A DNA stretch of 16,099 bases from JAKASV01 sp964595035 (GTDB taxonomy: Bacteria > Babelota > Babeliae > Babelales > Vermiphilaceae), in the NCBI GenBank assembly GCA_964595035.1, contig CAZQNW010000021.1, forward strand, positions 1-16,099, written 5' to 3'. The notes below the pieces were generated by a model. It did no database searches. It worked only from the letters and a program-made list of their open reading frames with translations, and was not told the DNA's origin. The position numbers were made by a program, and so were the translations under genes. Shown one piece after another: positions 7,508-14,720 of the stretch (position 1 is the first letter of the stretch; each line of letters begins with the position of its first letter).

Positions 7508-8605
7508 TCAGCGCTCTAGCAATACAACATTTTCTTTTTGCCAATACAAATTTACCACATCATCATAATCTATAACTTCCTGAGGAAAATGTTCTTCGTT
7601 TTGTTCAAATACATGAACCGAAGCCCCTTCTTCAACTTGTACCGTGTAGCGCGTATAGCTTCCGTTATACATAATGGTACGCACCGTACCTCGCACGTGA
7701 TTTGCAAAACCCGCTTGGACTTGCTTGCTAATTTCAATTTTTTCAGGGCGTAAACTCATGAGGACAGAAGCTCCATCATATACCCAAGATTTGTCCGGTT
7801 GTGGAGTTGTCGAGAACTTCCCAAGCTCATCAATAGTAATAAATGTGCTTTCATGAGTAATCTCAACAGTTCCTTTAAAGATATTTGTAGAGCCTACAAA
7901 CTTTGCTACAAAAGAACTTGTTGGAAATTCATAAATACCTTTTGGTGTTCCAACTTGTTCAATCTCACCGTCATAGTTCATGATAGCCATAGAATCAGCA
8001 ACCGTAAGCGCTTCAACCTGATCATGGGTAATATAGACAAACGTAGCTCCCAGTTGATCCTGTAATTCAATAAGTTCGACAAGCATACGTTCACGAAGTT
8101 TCATGTCAAGCGCTGCCAGAGGCTCATCTAATAGCAACACATCAGGCTCATTAATTACTGCTCGCGCTAAAGCAATTCGTTGTTGCTGGCCTCCAGATAA
8201 TTGCGCTATTGAACGATACATCATTTTTTCAAGGTGTACCATGCGTAACGTTTGCATTACGCGCTCTTCAATAACATCTTTGGCAACACCCTTAACGCGT
8301 AATCCATATGCAACATTATCAAAAACATTTAAATGAGGAAATAGGGCATAATTCTGAAATACCGTGTTAACTCTGCGCTCATTTATGGGCATATTCGTGA
8401 TATCCTGGCCACCAAGATATATTTTGCCGGAATCAACTGTATCAAACCCCGCGATAAGACGCAATAACGTTGTTTTGCCACTACCGCTGGGTCCTAGGAT
8501 TGCAAAAAATTTGCCTCCAGGGATCGTCAGATTCAAATCGTCAAAAACGGTTTCGTCGGCAAATCTTTTTTTGACATGCTCAAGCTGAATGCTTTTTGTC
8601 TTCAT
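7508..8605 (-). CDS. potA: Polyamine-type ABC transporter ATPase
   Basis: This 365-residue cytoplasmic ATPase powers the PotBC permease. The start chosen is the ATG at 8605 (MKTKSIQLEHVKKRF), with AAGGA nine or ten bases upstream; an in-frame ATG eleven codons earlier is less likely. All ABC motifs are present: Walker A GPSGSGKT at 38-45, Q-loop Gln84 in VFQNYALFPH, signature LSGGQQQR at 136-143, Walker B VLLLDEP at 156-162, D-loop ALD, and switch His194 in YITHDQ. The C-terminal 120 residues form the TOBE-type regulatory domain (LRPEKIEIS near 285). Length is close to E. coli PotA (378). It overlaps the upstream membrane-protein gene by 26 bases and precedes potB by two, so it lies within one operon. 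Confidence 0.95.
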   Translation of the reverse strand: MKTKSIQLEHVKKRFADETVFDDLNLTIPGGKFFAILGPSGSGKTTLLRLIAGFDTVDSGKIYLGGQDITNMPINERRVNTVFQNYALFPHLNVFDNVAYGLRVKGVAKDVIEERVMQTLRMVHLEKMMYRSIAQLSGGQQQRIALARAVINEPDVLLLDEPLAALDMKLRERMLVELIELQDQLGATFVYITHDQVEALTVADSMAIMNYDGEIEQVGTPKGIYEFPTSSFVAKFVGSTNIFKGTVEITHESTFITIDELGKFSTTPQPDKSWVYDGASVLMSLRPEKIEISKQVQAGFANHVRGTVRTIMYNGSYTRYTVQVEEGASVHVFEQNEEHFPQEVIDYDDVVNLYWQKENVVLLER

Positions 8606-9290
8606 GATCACGCGTCCTTGCAAACAGAATAGGAACAACTATATCTGAAAGAGAGCAGGGAAGCACAACTGCTATAATAAGAAATATAAACACAAAACCA
8701 ATATGATGGTACCACCCTACAAAACCATGCGATAGCAAATAAAATGACGATGCGAGCGAACTTACTAATGTATGAATACTGTGTGAAAATACTGAATACA
8801 TAGATTGCATAGAAGTTTTATGCCTGCTCATAACAATACCGTTAATAATACCTACAGCTAAAAAAGGCAAGACTTTTGAAATGTCTGTTACAAAGCAAAT
8901 ATGTAATTTCATCTGAACACCCAAAAGACGCGCACCCAAATAAGGTAAAAGAGCGTCTGACATCATACAAAAGACAGCAGGACAAATGGTGCCGACAATT
9001 ATTGCCTTTATCATCCCGCGTGAAAATCTAAAGTATGTTATGATAGTTCCTGTGGCGGCAAAGACTAAATGCATCAAGTGGAAACTATGAAATAATATTT
9101 TTGCACCCTTGCATATAAAAACATTATTCTGCTGAGTCATCGTAAAAAAGCTAATAAAGCTCAAGATTACTAAAGCAAAGGCAACAGAAAAAATACCGTA
9201 TGGCAAGTGAGCAACAAGCTCTTTTGCCATTATATTTGAATCACATACATGCGACTCACAACAATGGCTGTGCCCACAATGATCTTCCAT
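8580..9290 (-). CDS. Integral membrane protein with His/Cys-rich N terminus
   Basis: This 236-residue protein is the first gene of the potABCD operon. The ATG at 9290 is preceded by AGGAG seven bases away, and the 3' end overlaps potA by 26 bases. Residues 3-16 are HCGHSHCCESHVCD-like, with four His and four Cys in fourteen positions, a likely metal-binding tail. About six hydrophobic segments follow (around 32-52, 62-85, 95-115, 135-152, 165-190, 200-225). Several intramembrane or near-membrane His are seen (FHSFHLMH, SHSIHT, WYHHIG). The C terminus is short and charged (RTRDHEDKKH). I do not recognise the family. Metal transport or metal-responsive function is inferred only from the His/Cys tail, and the link to polyamine import rests only on operon position. 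Confidence 0.85.
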   Translation of the reverse strand: MEDHCGHSHCCESHVCDSNIMAKELVAHLPYGIFSVAFALVILSFISFFTMTQQNNVFICKGAKILFHSFHLMHLVFAATGTIITYFRFSRGMIKAIIVGTICPAVFCMMSDALLPYLGARLLGVQMKLHICFVTDISKVLPFLAVGIINGIVMSRHKTSMQSMYSVFSHSIHTLVSSLASSFYLLSHGFVGWYHHIGFVFIFLIIAVVLPCSLSDIVVPILFARTRDHEDKKHSA

Positions 9291-9317
9291 GAGTCACTCC
9301 TAATAGGAAAAATCCCC

Positions 9318-9334
9318 CTTGGCAACTGACCAAG
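9318..9334 (-). other. Small hairpin in the pot operon leader
   Basis: Minus strand CTTGG, seven-base loop, CCAAG, in the predicted 5' leader between the promoter and the AGGAG of the first operon gene. GGGGATTTTT follows it, so it could act as a weak attenuator or simply be chance. Confidence 0.25.
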
Positions 9335-9352
9335 AAATAAACAACATATGTT

Positions 9353-9381
9353 ACAATAACGTTTTTTTCCCCATAAATCAA
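9353..9381 (-). promoter_or_regulatory. Candidate promoter of the membrane protein-potABCD operon
   Basis: On the minus strand, TTGATT (9381-9376), 17 bases, then TATTGT (9358-9353), with correct spacing and four of six matches in each box. It sits in the only sizeable gap between the Omp85 gene and this operon, about 60 bases before the first start codon. Confidence 0.5.
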
Positions 9382-9400
9382 AAAGTATATAGTATTAAAT

Positions 9401-12319
9401 TTAAAAAATTTGCCCCAAAGACAAGAACCAGGCATATGAACGGTTAAATGGCTCTGGGCAATTCCACTTCCATCCAATATCAAAGCGCAACGGTCCCATT
9501 GGAGTATTATACAATAAGCCAAAGCCCGTTCCGGCAAGTACGCCTTGTACCTTCAAATCTGCGAAACGCGTGTCGCTTAACGCGCCAAAGTCTTGAAAAA
9601 TAACGCCCTTGAGACCCGCATAAATAGGAATACGCGCCTCGAAGCAAGCATTCACCATTGCTTTACCACCCTGAGGAACCCAATGCTTAACACTACATTC
9701 ATCCATAAAAGAACCTAAAGGAGGAGTGCCGTCGGTGTAGTAACTTCTAAGCGAATGAGCGCCGCCCAAATAATAACGTTCATTAAGCAGAATTTGGCGA
9801 ATAGAAGCCCCGAAGATATATCCGGCGCGCAACCGAGCTACAAAAATTATCGAATGGAATGTTTTATAGAAAGTTTGTTCAACTAAACAACGACAAAATA
9901 CCGGATTAAGATTTGAGATATCCCGCATGGGTACCATGCCCTTACATGAAAACAACGTAAATGAACCAGAGCTGGGATTTAACTTTTGATCAAGGTAGTC
10001 AATCACTACCGTAGGCTCAACAAAAAAATAGGGAATCTGCTTATCAAGCATCCTCATATCAATGTTGTATGCATCGGCAATGCGACCTTCAATACATCTA
10101 AATTTCTCCCGGATACTCATTTTCATCCATTCAATACCGCAATTTCCACTATATCCAAAATGACCATGTTTCCCAGAAAGATTAACAAGAAAACCCTGTT
10201 GAAAAACTTGGTACCAATTTTCCCGATCCCAAAAAAGACCTTGTTGTTCGAATGTATTACTGTAAGCATCGAATGAAGCTCGAATCGGTAAACCGAACAC
10301 CCATGGTCGCTTATAACTTGCAACAACATTCCTTCTGACACGCGTTACATCAACATCAAGACGGAACTGATCCCCACAATTCGTAGGATTTTTAATAAGA
10401 CACACGCCACCTAACTTGTATGTTAACGTATCGAATGTTACAGGCCAACGCATCTGCTGTAATCCAAGACCGGCATGCGTACGCAGTTCAAAACGATCAC
10501 TTGGATAAACCTTTAATATAATAGGATGCTCTGAACCAAGATCCCGACTTTGATCCGGATACATACTTGCCGAATCAAAAACATCTAAGCTTTTTACATT
10601 CGTCAATGAGTCCTTTAAGATATCTTTTTTTAGTGCATCGCCTTCATGGTATGTAAGTTCACGATATACTACGTTAAACGGCACTGTTCTTGTTCCAATT
10701 AATACGATCTTACCGCATGTATGGGCATCAGACGACACATCAATATGCCAGACTACATCTATACTTGAACCATCCGGAATAAGCTCAACCTTACATTGCA
10801 CCTTACTATACCCAAGCCCTTTAAGCTGAGCTTCAATCCACTGCCGTTGCTTATCAATAAGGCTTCGCGTACAAGGAACACGTTTTTGCATATCAATGTC
10901 ATCCACCCGCGGGCAAGAAGCACGCAGATCCATAAACGCGTCGAACTTTACGGAACGAATAAATCGACGGGGGCCTTCGTCGATCGTTAAGATAAGACGA
11001 TACGTATCAACATCATCCATCTCAACACGTTCCTGCTCAACCACTGCTACGTCGAAAAAACCTTCATCCTGATAAAAAGTCATCAGCTCATCAACTGATT
11101 TTTTCAAAATTGATTCGTTAAAATATTTTGAAGACACAAGAGGATTAAAATACTTTTGTATAAGGACTTGCGGAGAAAAATGAATAACATTTTTAAGTAT
11201 AACATCTTTAACAGCAGCCCTACGGCCTTCTTTGATAACAAAGAATATGCGCCCCTGCTCTTCCTTTGAATCAACTTTTACGTTCCAAAATCCATGATTC
11301 TGGTAAGCCGTCTCAATATCTTGTGCTAAAATTGAAGGAGGGACCATCCAAACCGAACGCCCAAAGGCCAAAATAATATCAAAGAGCTGCTTATCGGAAA
11401 AAAATGAATTACCAAAAAATATAAATTCCTTTTTTGCATGAAGATCAATGGTAAATGAAGGCTTAACTTCATTTGATTCATAATCTATAGCCTCGTTAAG
11501 TGTAATATCAGCATGAAGAAAACCTCTCCGTAAAAGCATCTGCTTTAATGATGCAGTTTCTTTGTTTACAAGACTCTTGGTGTAGTGCTTACCTGATATA
11601 TGCTTATCTAAAAAAGAATAAATCTCTGAACGTATATTCTCACGCTCAAGGGCATTAACACTCTGATCTACCTCAATAGAAACATTAACTCTCGCCAAAG
11701 TAAACTGCTTACCCTTTTTTATGGTTAACTTAACTGTAACGCCTTTTGTTTTTTCATCATAGACTAACTGATCTTCAATCGTAGGGCTCAAATAGCCCTC
11801 GGATTCGATAAGCTCCTTAATTCTTGCAATAGAATCTCTATGCTTGGTGATATCAAACGGCTCACCAAGATCAATACTATACTGCTGTTTATAGATATCT
11901 TTGCCAAACCAGATACCGTAAACCTTAACACTCTCTAGAGTCCAGAAGGCTTTCATCTTAAAGGACACTTCATAACCTCGAGACCCTTTTTTCAAAGAAA
12001 TAACAATCGTTTCAAAGACATTTTTCTTAATAAGATAATATAGTGCTTTATTTAATAGTGCCGCATTAATAGTATCACCTTGCTTGAACCCAATAAGATA
12101 AAGCATTTCATCTTGTTGGATAAACACATCAGCTTCAAGTGATAAAGCCTCAACCTGAAAAGGCTGAGCACACTCATATTCGATGGTATCTTTATAGACA
12201 TCGTTAACTGTATTAATGGTGATAATAGTAGAGTCTTGGCTTCTGTTAACCTCAAGCCCATAAGCCCAGCTAACACAAATAAATAAACATAATAAGAAAA
12301 AACGCCTTTGCTGAATCAT
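9401..12319 (-). CDS. bamA: Omp85/BamA-family outer membrane assembly protein
   Basis: This 972-residue Omp85 protein is the likely core of beta-barrel protein insertion. The start chosen is the ATG at 12319, because a signal sequence follows directly (MIQQRRFFLLCLFICVSWAYG); a GTG 42 bases upstream would put 14 polar residues in front. The periplasmic part, about residues 45-630, contains about seven POTRA-like units of roughly 75-90 residues. These show the recurring Gly-Phe/Tyr turn near the end of a helix (SEGYLSPTI, RRGFLHADI, NHGFWNVKV, DEGFFDVAV, GLGYSKVQC). The barrel occupies about 630-972, with the Omp85 hallmark YYLGGAHSLRSY near 850 (canonical VRGY, Arg kept) and NTPMGPLRFDIGW near 940. 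It ends in Phe (SLGQIF), the usual barrel signal. It is longer than E. coli BamA (810), which has five POTRA. A TamA-like assignment is possible but less likely given the number of POTRA. Confidence 0.88.
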   Translation of the reverse strand: MIQQRRFFLLCLFICVSWAYGLEVNRSQDSTIITINTVNDVYKDTIEYECAQPFQVEALSLEADVFIQQDEMLYLIGFKQGDTINAALLNKALYYLIKKNVFETIVISLKKGSRGYEVSFKMKAFWTLESVKVYGIWFGKDIYKQQYSIDLGEPFDITKHRDSIARIKELIESEGYLSPTIEDQLVYDEKTKGVTVKLTIKKGKQFTLARVNVSIEVDQSVNALERENIRSEIYSFLDKHISGKHYTKSLVNKETASLKQMLLRRGFLHADITLNEAIDYESNEVKPSFTIDLHAKKEFIFFGNSFFSDKQLFDIILAFGRSVWMVPPSILAQDIETAYQNHGFWNVKVDSKEEQGRIFFVIKEGRRAAVKDVILKNVIHFSPQVLIQKYFNPLVSSKYFNESILKKSVDELMTFYQDEGFFDVAVVEQERVEMDDVDTYRLILTIDEGPRRFIRSVKFDAFMDLRASCPRVDDIDMQKRVPCTRSLIDKQRQWIEAQLKGLGYSKVQCKVELIPDGSSIDVVWHIDVSSDAHTCGKIVLIGTRTVPFNVVYRELTYHEGDALKKDILKDSLTNVKSLDVFDSASMYPDQSRDLGSEHPIILKVYPSDRFELRTHAGLGLQQMRWPVTFDTLTYKLGGVCLIKNPTNCGDQFRLDVDVTRVRRNVVASYKRPWVFGLPIRASFDAYSNTFEQQGLFWDRENWYQVFQQGFLVNLSGKHGHFGYSGNCGIEWMKMSIREKFRCIEGRIADAYNIDMRMLDKQIPYFFVEPTVVIDYLDQKLNPSSGSFTLFSCKGMVPMRDISNLNPVFCRCLVEQTFYKTFHSIIFVARLRAGYIFGASIRQILLNERYYLGGAHSLRSYYTDGTPPLGSFMDECSVKHWVPQGGKAMVNACFEARIPIYAGLKGVIFQDFGALSDTRFADLKVQGVLAGTGFGLLYNTPMGPLRFDIGWKWNCPEPFNRSYAWFLSLGQIF

Positions 12320-12409
12320 ATAACAATCGGAACCAACATCAGAAAGTGTAGGAAAATGCACTACTATAGGCTTATAGTTTATCAGGCATAAGGTAATTCA
12401 CAAGAGCTA

Positions 12410-12429
12410 AGTAAAAATCTGATTTTACT
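12410..12429. promoter_or_regulatory. Inverted repeat between bamA and tRNA-Glu
   Basis: AGTAAAA, six bases, TTTTACT: a 7-bp perfect arm pair in the divergent bamA/tRNA region, overlapping the proposed -35 of the tRNA promoter. It may be a regulator site, but AT-rich palindromes arise easily by chance. Confidence 0.25.
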
Positions 12430-12452
12430 ATTACCGCAAATTTGTATATATT
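12424..12452 (+). promoter_or_regulatory. Candidate promoter of tRNA-Glu
   Basis: TTTACT (12424-12429), 17 bases, TATATT (12447-12452), ending 16 bases before the first base of the mature tRNA. Confidence 0.5.
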
Positions 12453-12468
12453 ATAAAACACTTTAGAT

Positions 12469-12543
12469 GGCCCCATCGTCTAAGGGCTAGGACATTGCCC
12501 TCTCACGGCAAAAATAGGGGTTCGAATCCCCTTGGGGCTGCCA
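12469..12543 (+). tRNA. tRNA-Glu (anticodon CTC)
   Basis: This 75-base tRNA gene includes an encoded 3' CCA. The acceptor arm is GGCCCCA pairing with TGGGGCT (one G-U pair at the end), discriminator G. The anticodon stem is TTGCC/GGCAA with loop CTCTCAC, giving anticodon CTC, which reads GAG (Glu). The T arm is AGGGG TTCGAAT CCCCT, all paired. Its 3' 57 bases are also the antisense 3' end of the recombinase gene, so this tRNA is the probable integration target. The intact cloverleaf shows that the element rebuilt the 3' end on insertion. Confidence 0.95.
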
Positions 12544-13989
12544 TAGTTGATCATCGGCACAATTTATTATCAAATCAAATGGCTTTTGTACGACGTAGAC
12601 GACGTTCCCATCATCGATACTCAAGTTCGATAGTACAAGTCTTATTAACTGCCGTTTTTCCTCAACTTCCGAACTTATAAATAGATCATATGCCCGGTTA
12701 ATAAGCTCCAGTACGTATTTTGCAGTGATAAAATAGTTATCTTCAGCTTCCTGCAAGTTTGCAACTTTTAGGTCAAGATCATCCCGTTGAGTTCTCAGTG
12801 ACTGGTAATATCTGTCATACTCTTTATCAGTAATACTCCCCTGCAGTTTATCCATGTATAAATTATCCATCATCTTGATAATATTTTTATGCTGTCTTGT
12901 CAGTTCATCATACTGCTTATCATGGTAATCGATCTTATTCTTATGGACTTCATCAAGCGTACCGACAACCTGCTTTAATATATCTTGTGGAACCTGCATA
13001 CGCTTGAATACTTGCCCGATCTGTTCGGTTATCTCTTCTTCACGCAACCATTTTGCACCATGCTTGCCATTATACTGGGTGCAATGGTAATAAACATGCC
13101 CTTTATGCTTTTCAGGCGTTATAGCAAGCCCACATTGAGCACACCGCAGCAATCCACGGTAGATATAGGGTTGTCCTGCATATTTAAATGGCTTTTTGTT
13201 AAAACTATCCTTTGTACACTGTACCTGATCAAAAAGAAGCTTTGTTATAAGAGGCGTATACCGATGAGGATATTCTCTACCTTTCCATACCATCACTCCA
13301 TAATAGAACGGATTTTTAAGAACCTTATCAAGAAATCCAACCGCCCAGTCCACATTGTAGATAGCTTTGAGTTTTTCACATAACAGGTTCATCGAATAGG
13401 CCTTTGTTGCATATAATTCATATGCCTTCTGTACTATACCTGCATAATATTCATCAACAATAATATCGGTTTGATTATTAGCAGTTACAGTATTTTTATA
13501 GCCATACGGAGCCTTGCCAGGCCATTCACCTTTGCGCAGCTTTTGCTCCGTAGCTCGTTTGACGTTATCGCTAATAGCATCAGAATAATACTTAGCCAAT
13601 CCTAAGCTTATATTGAACTGGAACTTTTCGGCCGCAGAGATTTTACTGTTAATCACCTGCCCATCAGAAATAAAGTGTAATTCAACTTCATCATTGAGGG
13701 CTTTTTCATAGAGAACAGAAATACGTTTATCAAAAACATTACGTGATAGTCTATCGACCTTATCGCAACACACAGCAACCTTTTCCGTCTGTTGCAAGAC
13801 AAAGTCTATGATGCGATCAAATTCACCACGTTCATTCGTATAAGCACTCTCATCAAAACTAAATATCTTAAGTATTTCAAAAGATTTATTACGGCAATAT
13901 TTTTCAAGTCTGTTAATTTGAGCAGGCAATGAATTACCAGCTTCTTTCTGCTCTTCGGTGCTCACGCGGGCTATCAAAATGGCTTTCAT
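12487..13989 (-). CDS. Large serine recombinase (element integrase)
   Basis: This 500-residue site-specific DNA recombinase of the large serine family probably excises and inserts the element. The start chosen is the ATG at 13989, which gives the usual N terminus MKAILIARVSTEEQ. An ATG at 14004 is the alternative. The longer frame to 14073 would begin upstream of the predicted -10 at 14033-14041. The catalytic Ser is residue 10 in ARVSTEEQ, with the arginine motif VDRLSRN near 85-91. The recombinase domain follows (GKAPYGYK, then NPFYYGVMVWKGREY). A zinc-ribbon (CAQCG, then YYHC) is visible; the fourth Cys is not evident and may be replaced by His. A coiled coil spans about residues 370-445. 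The last 18 residues (WQPQGDSNPYFCRERAMS) and the stop are read from the antisense of the tRNA-Glu gene. Confidence 0.93.
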   Translation of the reverse strand: MKAILIARVSTEEQKEAGNSLPAQINRLEKYCRNKSFEILKIFSFDESAYTNERGEFDRIIDFVLQQTEKVAVCCDKVDRLSRNVFDKRISVLYEKALNDEVELHFISDGQVINSKISAAEKFQFNISLGLAKYYSDAISDNVKRATEQKLRKGEWPGKAPYGYKNTVTANNQTDIIVDEYYAGIVQKAYELYATKAYSMNLLCEKLKAIYNVDWAVGFLDKVLKNPFYYGVMVWKGREYPHRYTPLITKLLFDQVQCTKDSFNKKPFKYAGQPYIYRGLLRCAQCGLAITPEKHKGHVYYHCTQYNGKHGAKWLREEEITEQIGQVFKRMQVPQDILKQVVGTLDEVHKNKIDYHDKQYDELTRQHKNIIKMMDNLYMDKLQGSITDKEYDRYYQSLRTQRDDLDLKVANLQEAEDNYFITAKYVLELINRAYDLFISSEVEEKRQLIRLVLSNLSIDDGNVVYVVQKPFDLIINCADDQLWQPQGDSNPYFCRERAMS

Positions 13990-14032
13990 ACGTATATCTT
14001 TCATATTAAGTACAGTGTTGTTGTATTGCTGT

Positions 14033-14041
14033 ATTGTACCA
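14033..14041 (-). promoter_or_regulatory. Candidate extended -10 promoter of the recombinase
   Basis: Minus strand TGGTACAAT, an extended -10 form (TGnTAnAAT) with no clear -35. Transcription would start near 14026, about 20-37 bases before the two likely start codons, and divergently from the hicA promoter about 90 bases away. Confidence 0.5.
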
Positions 14042-14102
14042 TATGTGCACGAAACAAAAAACGTACTTAACAAACAACTTTAGCCTTCTCACGAATCTGC
14101 CT

Positions 14103-14132
14103 TTGACAAGCAGTACCATGAAATGATACTAT
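14103..14132 (+). promoter_or_regulatory. Promoter of the hicA-hicB-ANT operon
   Basis: Perfect TTGACA (14103-14108), 18 bases, TACTAT (14127-14132). The transcript would begin near 14139, and AGGAAGGA at 14143-14150 precedes the hicA ATG at 14155. Confidence 0.7.
14112..14130. promoter_or_regulatory. Candidate HicB operator (19-bp palindrome)
   Basis: agtaccatgaaatgatact: arms AGTAxCAT and ATGxTACT with one mismatched pair and a three-base centre. It lies between the -35 and -10 and overlaps the -10. HicB antitoxins with ribbon-helix-helix domains usually repress their own promoter, and this site is placed to do that. Confidence 0.6.
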
Positions 14133-14154
14133 AAATAAAAATAGGAAGGATACG

Positions 14155-14418
14155 ATGAACAAAAAGCATAAAAAAACACTGGATTTGATTTTCAAAACAC
14201 CAATTCAATCAAATGTACGCTGGAATGACATAGAAGCATTGTTTCTTGAATTGGGAGGGCAAGTTAGCGAGGGCCGAGGTTCACGAGTACGAATTGAACT
14301 GAATGGCGTCAAAGCAGTATTTCATAGACCTCATCCCAAACCTGAAACAGACAAGGGAGCCTTAACCTCAGTTAGAAGATTCTTAATAAATGCAGGAATA
14401 CAAAATGATGAAATTTAA
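14155..14418 (+). CDS. hicA: HicA-family toxin (type II toxin-antitoxin)
   Basis: This 87-residue toxin of the HicA family is a predicted ribosome-associated mRNA interferase with a small double-stranded-RNA-binding-like fold. The ATG at 14155 follows AGGAAGGA. The pattern is that of the longer HicA subfamily: KHKKTLDLIF at the N terminus, WNDIEALFLELGGQVSEGRGSR at about 23-44, VFHRPHP near 55-61, and KGALTSVRRFLINAGI to the end. In classical short HicA the catalytic His follows GS (GSxH). Here that place reads GSRVR, so catalysis may use a His in HRPHP or the protein may act differently. The gene overlaps hicB by 14 bases, toxin first, which is the common hicAB order. Confidence 0.9.
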   Translation: MNKKHKKTLDLIFKTPIQSNVRWNDIEALFLELGGQVSEGRGSRVRIELNGVKAVFHRPHPKPETDKGALTSVRRFLINAGIQNDEI

Positions 14419-14719
14419 AGGATATATAGCTGACGTCATTTATGATGACGAAGCGAAAGTTTTTCACGGCGAAGTACTGGGATTAAAAGATGTTATTACT
14501 TTCCAAGGAACAAGCGTTAAAGACCTTGAGAAGGCCTTTCATGACTCTGTTGATGATTATCTTGATTGGTGCAAAGAACGTGGCGAGAAACCTGAAAAAG
14601 CATTTTCTGGTAGTCTTTGTGTCCGCATGAGCTCAGATCTCCATGCAAAATTAGCACGCGAAGCAATGATCAAAAACCAAAGTTTAAATAATTTAATTAT
14701 AGATAAACTCAGCAGATAA
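14405..14719 (+). CDS. hicB: HicB-family antitoxin with C-terminal DNA-binding domain
   Basis: This 104-residue antitoxin neutralises HicA and probably represses the operon. The start chosen is the ATG at 14405, seven bases after AGGA (14394-14397); an in-frame ATG at 14390 lies before that site, and 14408 is an alternative. The N-terminal HicB-like domain has the family pattern KGYIADVIYDDE, VFHGEVLGLKDVITFQG, and FHDSVDDYLDWC at about 45-60. The C-terminal third (SGSLCVRMSSDLHAKLAREA then SLNNLIIDKL) is a ribbon-helix-helix DNA-binding domain. A palindrome in the operon promoter fits as its operator. It is followed by the nucleotidyltransferase after one base. Confidence 0.92.
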   Translation: MMKFKGYIADVIYDDEAKVFHGEVLGLKDVITFQGTSVKDLEKAFHDSVDDYLDWCKERGEKPEKAFSGSLCVRMSSDLHAKLAREAMIKNQSLNNLIIDKLSR

Positions 14720-14720
14720 A

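Noticed and set aside
5976..7544. Single fused PotB-PotC permease
   Set aside because: The frame passes through 100 Ns of unknown true size, and both halves match separate PotB and PotC subunits missing their junction ends.
9256..9537. 93-codon minus-strand frame between the Omp85 gene and the membrane protein
   Set aside because: It overlaps the Omp85 3' end in another frame, covers the promoter region, and its product has no recognisable pattern.
12985..13383. 132-codon plus-strand frame inside the recombinase gene
   Set aside because: It is antisense to a well-supported recombinase; its composition follows from the complementary codons and no ribosome binding site is seen.
13990..14073. 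Recombinase N-terminal extension from the ATG at 14073
   Set aside because: The extra 28 residues are low in family resemblance, and the predicted promoter -10 lies inside this stretch.
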